DNA from: Cylindrodendrum hubeiense | Lineage: Eukaryota > Ascomycota > Sordariomycetes > Hypocreales > Nectriaceae | Assembly (NCBI GenBank): GCA_014621425.1 | Contig: JAANBB010000024.1 | Span: forward strand, 62,001-126,000 | Direction of reading: 5' to 3' | Length of the DNA: 64,000 nt | Part shown: positions 22,201 through 34,504 of the stretch, piece after piece | Layout: the number at the start of each line of letters is the position of its first letter | Position numbering within the stretch: the first letter of the stretch is position 1 | The notes under the pieces: model-generated | Database searches by the model: none | What the model was told of the DNA's origin: nothing | The model's input: the letters and a program-made list of their open reading frames with translations, nothing else | Translations under genes and position numbers: made by a program

Positions 22201-24018
22201 GGTCAGACATGCCAGAATCTTCCCCATCTTGGATGTGGATCATCCCTTACAATCGACTTCCAAACCTGAGGTCGATCTCAGATCCCTACAAGATCCAGAT
22301 TGGTACATTCCTGACCTGCTGACATTGGAGCTTGCTTTTCGTGGCAAGGTAAATCTTCTCAATTTTTCCGTCAGATCAGTAAATCTTCTCGAATCCGTTT
22401 TCTCGAAGTTGAAATGCGAGGATCTTTATCTATCTTCTGTTGTCGAAGAAAATGTCATCCCACGAGGGTTGGAAGTCCGCGACTTGTTGAGAGAGCAAGA
22501 CCTTATGATGCGATTGCCATACATTTTGAGGTACGTACTCCTGAACATCCCTCATCTGAGTATTTATCGCTAATATATCGTAGTTTGGATACTAATCTAA
22601 GCGCCAGGCCTAGTCGGGACACAGTAACTATACGCGCGTGGTCCGTCCCGTCGGTTGTCATTACCAGAAGCCTAGGTTCCATCGAAGTCGTAGAAGACAA
22701 CGAGTTGGTCACGTTTATAGAAGATTCTTCTTTGACGAACGTATATTTTCGAGCGGTAATAGCCCAGTCAATGCAACCCAATCTCCTCTTCCAACTCGCA
22801 GATTTCTTCTCACGACAGTACGCCATCAAAAGCGAAGACATGAATCTCTTCAATCTTTTGCTAAGTACCCCACTTGACAACCTCGACCGTACCATGGCTC
22901 AACACAATCGATTTAGAGTGGATGGAGGGATGTTCGACTACAAATCATCAGATCAAAGACCCTTCAACCGAAAAGACTCAGAGCCAATGGATCTGGTCAC
23001 GGAGCAACACATTGAGTTGTCTGAAAGGATATACGAAGACCCCGATTGCATGATGATGACCGGAACAAATGCTACAGCTCCAACTCAGATGACTGCACCT
23101 ACTCGTCCTATCCATATCAACCATCTTTTGCGCCAGTTGGTCCCTTCTTTCGAATCAAGGTCTCAGAGTGTTGCAAACAGCGCCAGAAATTTCAGAATCT
23201 CAAAACATAACATAGTCCGCGGGTCTGAATATGCGCGAAGGACGGGCGAGAGGCTTCAACAGATACTAGATTCTGCCCCGGGAGATTCAGTATCTTCCAT
23301 TGTCTCCCTACTAGCACAGAAAGGCTTGTCAGCTTCTGTTCCAGGTTCTGTTGGAAATGATGAAGTCTCTCTAGATCTGCCTGCCGCCCCAAGTGCTCAA
23401 CAAGTGCGAGCACGGGAGATTGGTTTCATAGGAGAGGTTTTTGTATTTCACCCCCGTCCACACTTGTCCCTTATGTCCCTGCTAATCTCGCATTATAGAT
23501 TCACAACCTATTCGGTAACCATATCAATGGTTGGTCTTACGAACACTGGACTAGCAAGCTACGTGTGGAAAATGGGCACCCACGCTTCACAGAACTGGAA
23601 CGAGGTTTTGCCGACTTTACTTACACCGATGATTCCGGTCAAATGAAGGCATTTTTTCAAGATTCCGGCGTGCACCTGGAAACGGAATGGTCCAAAAGCA
23701 CTACGTACCATTTGGAGGTCAAGTCCACTCCTGGAGCCTGCAACCACCCGTTTCGTGTGAGCCAGAATCAAGTTAGTATGGTATGACACATACGAGAGCA
23801 GAGGCTTTGGAGTGTCATCGCTGACGATTTTACAGATGCGGAAATTTGATAAGGATCCCAACAATGCGTACCTTCTTCTACGAGTGTTTAACGTCGATGG
23901 CGATCAGCCGGGCCTCAAAATTTACCCGAGTCCTTGGAGTCTTTTTGTAGATGGTGTTCTTGGTTTCTCGTCGGCGGGTGGATACGACGTTGTTGAAGTA
24001 CGGCAATCTTCGGTGTGA
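19204..24018 (+). CDS. GHKL ATPase / DUF3883 protein (NO VEIN / sacsin-like), 1490 aa
   Basis: Seven exons: 19204-19337, 19385-20192, 20252-21825, 21883-22530, 22584-23436, 23499-23771 and 23836-24018. All phases agree and introns are 47-64 nt. The first intron has a GTGCGA donor, and splicing links LASMLDNSLQ-T to ISDQLYQNRSHFLLELIQ, as in relatives. The HSP90-like ATPase has its N-box ELIQNADDN at about residues 60-68 and G-box GYIGEKGIGFKSVF at 126-139. A long central region of some 1,100 residues follows. At the end, from about 1330, lies a DUF3883 (NO VEIN C-terminal) domain, IGFIGEIHNLFGNHINGWSY, then HLEVKS at about 1410-1415, an E-x-K that resembles the catalytic end of PD-(D/E)xK nucleases. 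The last donor could also be nine bases later (23781). In bacteria, similar ATPase-nuclease combinations occur with defence genes; the fungal role is unknown. Confidence 0.88.
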
Positions 24019-24153
24019 AGACATGTTGAAACAAATCAACAAGTCATCTCGAAAGCAGATTAACTTTCCGTTTATGGGGGACCGTGTGTAATTATCAAAC
24101 TGGGCTGTGATAAGAAGCTTGATGGTTGCACCACAAATGCAAGTTGATAACAC

Positions 24154-24995
24154 CTAATATGTGAGATTGACACATTTACCCTTCCAGCGATGAGCATCTC
24201 CCTCGACAAGCTCATCAAACATCCACTTAGCCAAGTCCAGACGACTGATAGTATAGCCCACTTCAACCCCATGTTCCGTCTCGTCGCTGTTTCTATAAAT
24301 AGAATCTTCCCAAATCCATCCTACACGAAGCGAGTTGATGCCTTTCATTTTACCATGTGTAAGTAGCGGTGGACGTAGCATTACGTAGCCGCCGAGGGGT
24401 GAGTCAGTCTCTGTTGCAGCATCCCGCACAACCTTCTCTAAGCGGGCCGTGTCTGCTTGAGGGATTGGTAAAAGCCACAGGTAAAGTGGGATCAAAAGAA
24501 GAGGTTGATCACGCCGAGACCCGTGGCCAGTAGAGGATATGGGTACAAACAAAGGCGAATTCGAAATGCTGTTTGTAGATTTCAGTTGTCGTAGGGCGTC
24601 GACTACAGTGGAAGCCGAGTCGCCAGTGATTTCGGCGTCATTCATGGCAATGGGCCGAAAAGGGTTGTAATTTAACTTTGCCGTACTTGTGATGCCGCTG
24701 AAGATGAGCTCCGGATCGTTACGAAGAAGGTCGAGCACTGCTTTCAAATCTCGGGACGATCCCTCGACTATTATCAGACCAGATTGTTGAATCTCCTCGG
24801 ATACGCCGTGGCTCAATAGAATCTTCTTGAGCTTGGAGGCATCTCGAACAACTAAAAACCTGTTAATGAGAGGATTCGCAATTGGGCACATAATAACTTA
24901 CGGGCCGCGCAACGATGACCGGCAAGCAATGTCCATGGCAGTAAGCAACTTAGCGTGGCTCCACAGGCCCCAATAAATGCAGCTTGGACCCCCAT
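24154..24995 (-). CDS. NAD(P)-binding Rossmann-fold protein, NmrA/SDR-like
   Basis: Two exons, 24995-24902 and 24851-24154, join over a 50-nt intron (GTAAGT ... TTTTTAG) and give 263 residues. The start ATG at 24995 places the dinucleotide-binding glycine motif, AAFIGACGATLS, right at the N-terminus, as usual. Splicing restores HRCAA-LVRDASKL, the end of the second strand and start of the helix in atypical SDRs. Further on are VEGSSRDLKAVLDLL, the internal strand PLLLIPLYLWLLPIP, and a C-terminal segment RVGWIWEDSIYR... with VGYTISRLDLAKWMFDEL, as in NAD(P)-dependent epimerase-like fungal proteins. An upstream in-frame ATG at 25238 is possible but adds an unlikely extension. It converges on the GHKL gene with only 135 bp between stops. 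The substrate is unknown. Confidence 0.85.
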
Positions 24996-26221
24996 CGGAA
25001 AAGACTTGTTTGCAGAGAACGATTTCGGTGATTGAGGACAAAGAGCAGGAGGTGTTGTGATATGATATTCCTCAGATTTAGTAGTATTATATATATATTC
25101 ATAGTACAGCTCCCCGGTCAGTTTTGAGCCGACGGAGACGGCGTCGGTATAATAACGAGCAAGCGCTTGGTGGCGCTCCGTGCCAATGTTCCAACTCGGC
25201 GGTTGCGGCGTATCATAATCTTGCGGAGCGTTCCACAATTGCTAGCAGCATCAAAACTCCGCAACTCCGCTACATCCATCGCCAGTCCGCGGACACCGAT
25301 ATTAGGTGGGAAAAGTTGTCTCCACTATCATAAGGCGAAATCTTTTTATGTTCTACTGCTGGATTTTGCATTTGATTGCATCTTAAATGCAAGATCTCCA
25401 CAAACACAATGTGTGATATTTACGTTAATTATGAAAGGCTTGGCATCGCTCCCAGCACTCTTATGTGGAGATTAGCGTCGTAAAAAGAGCCGTATGCCAT
25501 TCGGCGATTAATGTCACTCATTTATCGAAATCTATGAGGCTGTCATCTTGTTATTGTAGTAATTTGGGAGCAGTGTATAAATGAATTGGAAATAATTATA
25601 CCTTGGCCCCTAGACAAGGCCGGACGTCTTACGTGCGATAGAATGTTACGACAAAATTACAGTAATGCTGTATATTCCTCGACATGTGAGCCATTGCTTT
25701 TTTTTTTTCTCGCACTGAGACTGTGATGTATCGGGCAATTCGGATGTTGGATGGGAAACTTGGTGGTTAGCCTGAAGTACAAATATACGTAGCTATGACG
25801 ATAGCAAAATGTCACAGCGGCACGTGCACATGGCTCAATTGGATTTCAGTCTAATAGACACGTCTCTACTGGATGCGTGCTCGGTTTGCCGAATACTCAG
25901 CCGTCTCGTATTCACCATCCTATATATAGACTAAATGACCTTGTCTTAGCTGAAATTATGTAACGTGTTCAGCTGAGATTGGGAGACAAGAGCTGGCGGC
26001 GTTTTTTGTGGCGTTTAAGATGTAGCGAAGATTAACCAAGCTTTACACGTGATGTCTTCCCCGCGTTCTTATACACTGTTCCCGGCCACTCTTTAAGGCT
26101 CTGAGCCCCGCACTGCAAATCCTGACCCTACCTAAGCTCAACTTTGGCAGCATTCCAAACTGACTTCCTAACGTCGCATTTTACGTCATTTTTGCTGCGG
26201 GTCTTACACCAACTTGCACAT
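24996..26221. other. divergent intergenic region
   Basis: The promoter region for the Rossmann-fold gene (minus) and the WSC gene (plus). It includes an (AT)n-like run near 25090 and a T tract near 25700. No other gene is supported. Confidence 0.5.
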
Positions 26222-26902
26222 ATGGCTGGAATATTCTTCGTTGGTATTCTTTCAGTTCTCGCTACTGCGGCTGCAAGTGGCGCTCGGCCCAAACCTCCAG
26301 ACGGATGGGTCCGCGTTGGCTGTGTTCAGCTCAATCGCCAGGATTTCCCAGTTGAGTACCAGCTCGTTGATCAGGATGATTGCATCTCTCGATGCGGCTC
26401 CTCCAAGACCGGTAGCCACTTTGCAGCTATTGGAGACGCTTGTCGGTGCGCGAGCAAAAGCCTCGACGGAATCACTGTCACTACTACAGACGAGGACAGA
26501 TGTAAAGCCTTCTGCTATTCTGAAGACCCAGAGGCTGGAACTTGCGGAGCCTTGATTGGCGGAATACAATATTACGATCTCTACAAGGAGTCATCCGACG
26601 ACATCACCGTTACCAAGAAACCCGGCTATCCCCCTCCGCTTGGCACAGTCACTACTTCAGCAGAGACGAAGGCCACCGATTCTCAACTCACCACAACTGG
26701 CTCGTGTCAAGATGACGGGTGTTCTGCTTCGGCTACTTCCACTACGCCATCTGCGGCTACCGCTGGCTCTGACACGGCACAGCCATCTGAGTCTTGCTCT
26801 GGCAGTGACTGCGCCGAGAACGCCAGCTCTAGCTCATATCAGAACGCGTTTGGTGCGGTTTTAGCTGCCACTTTTTTCATAATAGCTTCTTTTCTTACAT
26901 AG
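26222..26902 (+). CDS. secreted WSC-domain protein, probably GPI-anchored
   Basis: Single exon of 226 residues. I start at the ATG at 26222 because it opens a signal peptide (MAGIFFVGILSVLATAAASG); an upstream in-frame ATG would bury it. A WSC-like domain follows at about residues 30-125: WVRVGCVQL, DDCISRC, AIGDACRCA, DRCKAFC, GTCGALIGGIQYYDLY, with the usual cysteine order. Next is a Ser/Thr-rich stalk with a few extra Cys (SCQDDGC, SCSGSDC), likely O-glycosylated. A C-terminal hydrophobic tail (FGAVLAATFFIIASFLT) with no basic residues after it suggests a GPI-attachment signal. WSC domains bind wall carbohydrates or act in wall-stress sensing; the absence of a cytoplasmic tail argues against a sensor. 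Confidence 0.88.
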   Translation: MAGIFFVGILSVLATAAASGARPKPPDGWVRVGCVQLNRQDFPVEYQLVDQDDCISRCGSSKTGSHFAAIGDACRCASKSLDGITVTTTDEDRCKAFCYSEDPEAGTCGALIGGIQYYDLYKESSDDITVTKKPGYPPPLGTVTTSAETKATDSQLTTTGSCQDDGCSASATSTTPSAATAGSDTAQPSESCSGSDCAENASSSSYQNAFGAVLAATFFIIASFLT

Positions 26903-29676
26903 TTGTCGAATGATGGAATGCTACCAACAAATCATGCCACTTGATTTGATCACAGTGAATCAATCGTCTGGCTTATCACACGCGTTTACTGCATCTGGAT
27001 TACTGAGATACGTTTCCCGATAACAACAAAACATATTAATATTTCAAATAAATACAATGAGGAAGATTGACAGGTGGCTGCGATGAATTAATTACAATCC
27101 AGACGCAACCACCTGGGCCAATGAACCGAGCGTTGTTCTTGGACGACAAGCACGCTAGAATATCATCCCAGCAACTCAATAACTTCATCCGATATCACAA
27201 CAGCCAACTATGTAGCACCAGTTGATCGCTTTAGGCATCCGATTTTCGCGGGTATTTATGAGCTGGGGAAAATTGCCCTTGTGGAAGCATGAGCAGAAAT
27301 CGTGCAGTGGCGATTAATCCAATGGTCAGGGTGGCTGTTGGTATGTCCCTGCTGACAAGAGGACCGGTACGACCACTGTATGTCGACTTGATATTCAAAT
27401 AGCTTTAAAAGAATTGGAAGGAGACCACACATACTTATTTATTCTGAAGACTGACCCTGCCTATTAAAGTAGCCAGCTGCCCGCCCTCTGAATTTCGCGC
27501 GGCTGAGGCCCCGTGATTACTACTTCTATACCCGGAATTATGCTGTGTCATTAGGAGCGCCGTTTGAGTTACATTGCGAGGTTACTAATGTGATCTAATT
27601 TCAAGGATACCAAAGTCCGATGCAGCTGCATCAACACGCGATAAAGTCTTCACACAACACTGGCCCGACGCTAATCCTAACTCTAATATTCAACATAGAA
27701 ACCAGAATTTTCAATCATTTAATCTTGATATGTCTTGTTATATTGTTATTCTCCTACCCATTGACTGTAACCTAGTGACTTTAAGAAGCACCGCTGAAGG
27801 AGGCCGTACAAAAGGTTTCCGGCTTGTCAATAATCACGCAATCATTTCAAGACATACGCACATGCGATGTATCATGATGTGGCGTCCACAATGTTACGTT
27901 TATTCCACTTGCACATAGAAGCAGGGTTGCAACACACGAAGGCGTTGACGAGTTGGAACACGGCGACCAAGAAACACGCGCCACCCGATTCTTGACATAG
28001 GTGTCTGTACTAAACTATGTCTGAGTGTTCCGCCTACAGCTCCATCTTGCCAAATATTACACTTCAGGCCAGTGACAGATGAATAACGCAGGCAAGTATA
28101 CACTAATCTGTCAGGCTGCAAGTGTGATGGCGCGAATTGACACCTGAAAGGTATCCATGACGCGATGCAAGCTGAACTCGTCATCTTTCGGCAAACAGGG
28201 GTGATCGATATGACAAATCTTCTGTGCCACTGAAAATATACCCATGACATCCCTTGTTATTGTTTCGCTCCTGAAATAGATATCTTGCGGCAAAGGTGAA
28301 GCGGATCATAGAGGCAGTATAATTGGATCGGAGCAAGTAGCTGCAATGATACATACGAGGTTATCCACTTGCCCAGTGGTGGCGATTCGTTTGCCGACCC
28401 GCAGGCCACAATCAAGAAGCTCAATAACGGAGCCATCAACGCGCTTTTGTCCGACCCCCGGATATCACGGCAGCCAGAAAGATCGTCGGGGCGGTGTACA
28501 CACGGTGTAGAGATTTTACTACCACAGCGACTGAGTAGAATTGCGCAGCAAGAGACCAAGCTCTGCGCTGATCTGCGAAAAGCCGATGGGTAACTTGGCC
28601 AGGGCAATCACCAGACCTCTCACGTATGCACTCATCATCTACGTCAGTTATATGTCGCGGTGAAAGAGTAAAACTTCCTATTTTCGTCTTTGCCCTCTCT
28701 CATTATCGAGAATTTGCGTGTCCACTTGGTCAAGAGCTTCTGTACGGAGCTCCTGCAGGTGCCCTGCCATTCGCGTTCCTCTAGCTCGAAGTGTTGAGAT
28801 GCCAGCTTCTTCCCAATGTAGTAGTGGTCTTTGCGACAGTCGCATCGATTACAGCGATTATTGACTCGGTATTACCCCTTGTTGGATTTTACAGTGTCAG
28901 CGAAATAAAGAGTTTTGTTGCGGAGTGTACGGTGATCATTGATACCCAGTGCTACAGAGCAGTAATGGCAACCTAAGACTTGACGAGAGCACCACCCACA
29001 AGCACGAGCGTGACCACTGTAGCTAAGCCGTGAAATCCACCATAACTCTCCAACCGACATCAACTCTGACAACGCACCTTATTTAGCGACCATCACCGCC
29101 GTTGCCAATAGTCGGGCTGTGACGAGCAGCTGGATACAACTTGGCATATCGGCGGCCGACCACGCCCATAGCACCGTAATAATGGACCAATTGAGCGAGT
29201 CTTCGTATATTCGAAACGGATAAACAATCAGCGCACGTCGGCAAATTTATTCTTAGACTACGATTACCGTGCCGACCCGCAACGACCCCAGGTTGTGGCT
29301 TCAGCTTCTCGTATTGAGGCTTGCCCTAGCCACATTGGGAATCGGCCTTGGTTCCTGAGGGTCTCAGCACATATTTTGCCGATCCTTCCCCTTGTTAGGT
29401 TTCATCGACTGATTTCATTTTGTTAAACGCAGCAACGTTGTATAGAAACTAATGCCAGTATCGTGTAGATTCCAATGCCAGGCTCGTCTAGAATCAAATA
29501 CCCGGGGTCTTGTGATTCACAATACGAACCGTGACAAATAGGGCCTCCTCACACAGCTATATATTGTGTGTGATTTCATGCTTTCGGAATTCATCTCTTC
29601 AACATCAGTCTCAAAAACAGTCACTCAACTACACTTCTCAGCACCAACATCACTACCGTCGCCACCAAAAATCAAC
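26903..29676. other. long intergenic stretch, no supported gene
   Basis: 2.8 kb. A plus frame near 28369-28593 looks faintly protein-like but has no ATG, no splice partner and no recognised motif. Otherwise only short frames are present. This is possibly decayed sequence. Confidence 0.5.
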
Positions 29677-30167
29677 ATGCGTGCCTCCACTGCCATCACT
29701 GCTCTCTTCGCAGCTGTCGTTGCTGCCGCCCCTGCTCCCAAGGAGGATGTCTGGGTTAGCAATTTCGTCGTCCGCAAGACCTCTAGCACCGAGGGCACTT
29801 CCATCCAGGTCGTCTCTTTCGACATTCCCGATTTCCACTGCGAAGCCTCCAACCCCGCCTTTCCCTCGGAGGCCACTCAGTGCGACGATGGCAGCACTTA
29901 CTTCTTTTCTCTGGTCCCTAGCACTGAGGAAATTGCCGAGTTCGGCCTAGAGATTACTCGCCACTTCAAGGACGGGTGAGTCATAGCAATGAACTAGCGA
30001 TTATGGACAAAGGAAGCCACTATGGCATTGCTAACAATTCATGTTCTAGTTCCATCCTATTTGGTTCCGGCGCTGTTCCCACCACCTGCCGTACGGGTGG
30101 TAACGGCCCCAACGACTATGTCTGCACTCAGTCTACCCCTGTTGGCATCTTCATTTTCCCCCAGTAA
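29677..30167 (+). CDS. secreted Alt a 1 / AA1-like protein, 138 aa
   Basis: Two exons, 29677-29975 and 30050-30167, join over a 74-nt intron (GTGAGT ... GCTAACA ... TCTAG), with the split Gly codon restored. The signal peptide is MRASTAITALFAAVVAA, followed by APAPKEDVWVSNFVVRK. The mature protein is beta-rich (SIQVVSFDI, YFFSLVP, FGLEITRHF) with four Cys (FHC, TQC, TTC, YVC), consistent with the two conserved disulfides of the AA1-like domain. The end GIFIFPQ is a typical terminal strand. Family members include the Alternaria allergen Alt a 1 and secreted proteins that trigger plant hypersensitive responses, so an apoplastic role is possible. Family assignment rests on pattern only. Confidence 0.78.
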
Positions 30168-31921
30168 ATGCAGAACATGATTGGTTGGGAAATTTTGTCT
30201 TACGGAATATTCTTCACATAAGTTGGCTCAACCATGTCGTCAATAACAACTGGCGACAACAACCTGTACTTGGATAGACCACAGTCACTCATTCAAATTT
30301 CAACACTGTTTCTATCGGCATAGTAGGACATTCATGGCAAACTTGGGTCTACTGTATGAGCATTGCTCCTGTCTTGATGTCTTTATAACACACAATCCGG
30401 GCATACACCGACACTGGTAGCTGTTAGAACAATTCAATTATACCGAGGCTACTCCTCTAACATTATTGAACTTGCCTTACATTTTTCAGACTTACGAGTC
30501 TGGTCTATTTTCTAGAACTACCTACCCACTACCTGTCATATAAAATTAGACCCGGATTGTCACTCGTGTTGGCGAGCGCGGGTTCCATTATTGTTAAAAG
30601 AAAATCTTTACAATTTCTCTCAATATCTCATTCCTATCTAGGTAACTGCATCCCAGAGATGCAAGCTATGTAGTGGCTCTTATCTGAAGGCCATTTCCCA
30701 CCGTTCTTTATCGTTAAATCTCTAGGAATCATGCTATCGCGCCACAGCCCACCACCATCTGGTACAACCCCGGTCGCCAAGGATTCATTTCTTTCGGCGC
30801 AGCATTAATCTTAATAGCCAGGGTTTGCCCCAACAGGCCACTAGATTTTCTGAAGCTTACCTGAGCATCAAGTCTATTAGTGTAGAGGCTATTAAATGGG
30901 TGTGACGAAAATGAATGTGTGCAAACTGCGCTCATTGCGGCGATCTGTGAGAGGCATGTAACTGTCATTCATCTCTGGAAATCGAGCACGCTAACATAAT
31001 ACTACCACTCACCGTACCAACACCATTGATCCCATCACACGTCGGCTGCGGGATAAGTGATCGACAGGGCCTTGTAGTTGACATATCTCCGGTGAGACCG
31101 GGGCTTGTCCCAAAGTAGATAAAATAATCGCCATTGGCCCGGCGCATCGACTTAGCACAGATGCCAAGCCAAGAAACATTAAAAGCCGTTCCTAATAGCC
31201 GGAGTTTGTATGACGCGCAATAAACAAAAAGAATGATGTCTCTGGACATATCTAAGTCTGTAAATCGAAATTATATCAATTAAAACAATCTTGTCTGAGC
31301 TTCGTGAGGTATTCACGTATTAGAACCATCGTGTACTAGGCATCGACACAGAGCTCATATTGGTAGATCATCCATTTAAACATTTATTATACGGTGAAAT
31401 GGATCACCCAAAATTTAACTCAATTGTAATTGTACAATGCTTGGCAGAAAGGTGCCATAGGCCGCCGTAATATTCAGTCGGTTGACTATCCATACTGGGA
31501 CCTGTACCGACCACTCAAGCCCGCTTGGCTCCATAATTAATAGTATGACTGCTCCAGATTTGCTAGACCCCAATTTAGTTCAGGTGGTGTACTCTCATGA
31601 CACTATTATGTCTTGATCCTAAATTACTCAAGCGTGGGTCTTAACGCACTCGGACAAGAACAAATAATACTCGTCCTATTTCGGCACCGAATTGGCATGG
31701 GGTCTAAATAGACCTTCCCTTTTTGAACATTGACGCCATGTATTACACAGATTGCAACAGAGGCAATCTCATGTAGTGATACCATCTCTGTATTGCGAGC
31801 TATATTATGGGCACTGACGCCAGACTAAATACACACTGCTAGAACTTAAATAGCCTTCAAATGAACTCATATTGTTCGTAAAAATTGCAGCAACGCAACA
31901 TTTGACCCGCCGAACAGTACG
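30168..31921. other. intergenic, no gene recognised
   Basis: 1.75 kb, AT-rich, with short frames only. The right end holds the promoter of the M14 peptidase gene. Nothing else is seen. Confidence 0.55.
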
Positions 31922-33585
31922 ATGCACGTCCAGCACAGCTTGGTCATGAGCCTTCTTCTCGCTGGTAAGGCTCTCGCCTCGGGCTACGCAAATAACCAGG
32001 AGTCGGCTCTTCAGGATGGAAGTGAGGTCGCCGCATTATTCCCCGAACCAGACATCGACCTTCTCTCGCCGGCCTTTTTGAGTCCAGAAACAATTCCAAC
32101 AGGGTTCGCAAATAACTCAGCTCCGCCAACTACGACAGCAAATATTGGTAAGTGGAAGCATACCCACGTCCAGCCAATCATCTTCTAATGTGCCAACCAG
32201 TTTCCTTCCTCAAGTCCCTAGCAAAACGAAATTCTTGGATCAACTATCAGGAGCCAGATTTCCGTTCCGAGGAGGGTCGCCTCCTTCCATACGTTTATCT
32301 GTCCAAGGATAGAAACGACTACTCAGAGGACCTATCAGGCCTGAAGCGGAGCCAGAAGCTTCGCATCTGGCTGCAAGGCGGTGTCCACGGGGATGAACCA
32401 GCAGGTTCACAAGCCCTCCTTGCTTTAGTTGGGAAATTCAACGCGAACAAAACTTGGGCATCTTCAGTGCTTGACAAAGCCGATATTTTGGTTCTGCCCG
32501 CGTATAACCCAGATGGCATCGATTACTTCCAGAGACCGTTTGCGACAGGCTTCGACGGCAATCGAGACCACGCCTTACTTCAAAGACAACAAACTCGTGA
32601 CATCAAAAGTCTTCTTGTCGACTTTGATCCTCACGTGGCACTCGATGCTCATGAATTTACGGCAGGGATTCGCTTTGGAGGCCAGTACATCAAATCTCAT
32701 GATGTTCAGTTCTCTGCTGTGAAGAACCCGAACATTCGCTCAGAAATTCGCCAACTGGGGGAGGACTTATTTACGAGTAGCGTCTTCTCCGCGGTGAGGG
32801 CGGCTGGCTTTCGAACCGGTCCATACTTCACTGGTAGTGGCAGCACCACCATAACCCTGACTGAGCCAGGTTCTATCAGCCAGGCCGGTCACAACTCTTG
32901 GGGCCTTGGTCAAAGACTTACTTTTCTCTCTGAAACACGCGGTATTCGACTTGGCGACCAGCACTTCAAGCGCCGTGTTGCGGCGGGTCTTTTGACTGCT
33001 GAAACACTTATCCAGGTCGCTGTTGATAACAAGAATTATGTATACAAAACCATCGAAAGTGCGAGGAAGACGTTCATCGCAGCGGACAATGACATCATTG
33101 TGGTGGACAAGGCCCGTGTTGTTGACACTACAATGGAGTTTATTGACATTACAAATGGGACCCTAGTCGATGTCGCTGTCAAGTACAACAATAACACGCC
33201 TCCAAACACCATCATAAGCCGCCGTCGCCCAGAGGCTTACATCTTCTCAGGGGCGTGGGGGAACATTGCTGAGCATCTCCGCGTTTTGGGCGTACAGGTT
33301 GACGTCTTGAAAAAGGACTTTTCCGGCACAGTGGATACTCTTATCGTTAGCAACGTTACCTTGGCAACCAGTAGGCACGAGGGCATCGTGCAGGCGACGG
33401 TTAGAACAGAGCCAAGCACACGAGAGGTTCTCATTCCAGCTGGTGGCTTCAGGGTTAGCACCCGCCAGCAGAATGCGGCCTTTGCCTTTGTCTCCCTCGA
33501 GCCCGAGAATATCGCATCACTGGCTACGTATAACAAGATACCGCTCAATGCAGGAGATGAATACCCGATTTTCAGAGTGTACTAG
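31922..33585 (+). CDS. secreted M14-family zinc carboxypeptidase, 536 aa
   Basis: Exons 31922-32147 and 32201-33585 join over a 53-nt intron (GTAAGT ... TCTAATG ... CCAG). The signal peptide is MHVQHSLVMSLLLAGKALAS. Zinc ligands His138 and Glu141 lie in GGVHGDEPAG and His226 in ALDAHEF. The YNPDGIDYF segment and the catalytic-Glu motif FLSETRG (Glu320) complete an M14-like active site. A C-terminal region of about 200 residues contains no second recognised domain. The protein would cleave C-terminal residues from extracellular peptides. The domain layout, with a long N-terminal stretch before the metal site and a C-terminal extension, is that of the uncharacterised fungal M14 branch rather than carboxypeptidase A. 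Confidence 0.9.
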
Positions 33586-34504
33586 TCTTGTGGTATAGGT
33601 CAAGCTCAATGGAAAGGCATTTACTGTTAATTCCATTTATTTTTCTGATGTTCATCTCGCTTTCTAATCTTGCCACAATGCAATTTCAAGTTTGAACACC
33701 CTTATTTTCAGATTTTATATTAAAAGAATGTCTTGTTTTGTCTATGACTTGTTGCAATAACCCAATCACTGCATTAGGGAGCTGAACGCTACTGACTGTG
33801 CATTCGGATTGCCAATTGCTCGCATGGTTGAGGGGTGGTTGCTGACCCATTCCTCGGATTTCGTCGATATCAATTTCGCTACCCTACACCAAGCGCTATT
33901 GTTTGGATGTGGTTGGGTTTGCCCGGTGCGTGCTGTCGCCCATCATACTGGCCTTGAAGTTGACAGACTTTCCAGGCGTCTTTTGTGTGAACAAGAACAC
34001 ATTGATCTTCCGGCTGCTAAAGTTCCATGTTGACTGATAATTCTCTCGGTGGTGATGCGGACAATATTTGTAATTCCATATTTCCGTCCTTCCTAGCAAT
34101 CTAGGCTTATTCTGAAGCGTTCGACAGGATACAGAAAATAATGTATCGCCCCATGGTTCGAGACGGAATACCAACATTGGATGAAGAGATTCTCTCGCCG
34201 ATGTCGCGGCTGTGGTTAGTGAGGTACTTCACTGGCAAAATATCACAGTCGTAAGCGGTATGCTGGACATCCTCATGTTATGACGAGTTGGTATAGGGTA
34301 GGCTCTTCTCGAAGTATCGTGATAGGGCGTGGGCACGGGACCCATGTGGGCCGAGGCGTGCGGCATAAAACATGTAATTAAAAAAAAATCGCACCAGCTT
34401 CCGCAGGCAAAGCTTAGATTTTGCAAGGCCAATTTTCAGTACCTGTCGACCAGACGAACATCAATCAAACGATCAGAAACGGCTATTCTGTCCTTTCCGC
34501 CACT
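33586..34504. other. intergenic, no gene recognised
   Basis: 0.9 kb. There are short frames without support, and an A tract near 34380 in the presumed promoter of the next gene. Confidence 0.55.

Noticed and set aside
28257..28607. Overlapping open frames on both strands, faintly protein-like
   Set aside because: No ATG with context, no splice partner and no family motif; may be decayed sequence.
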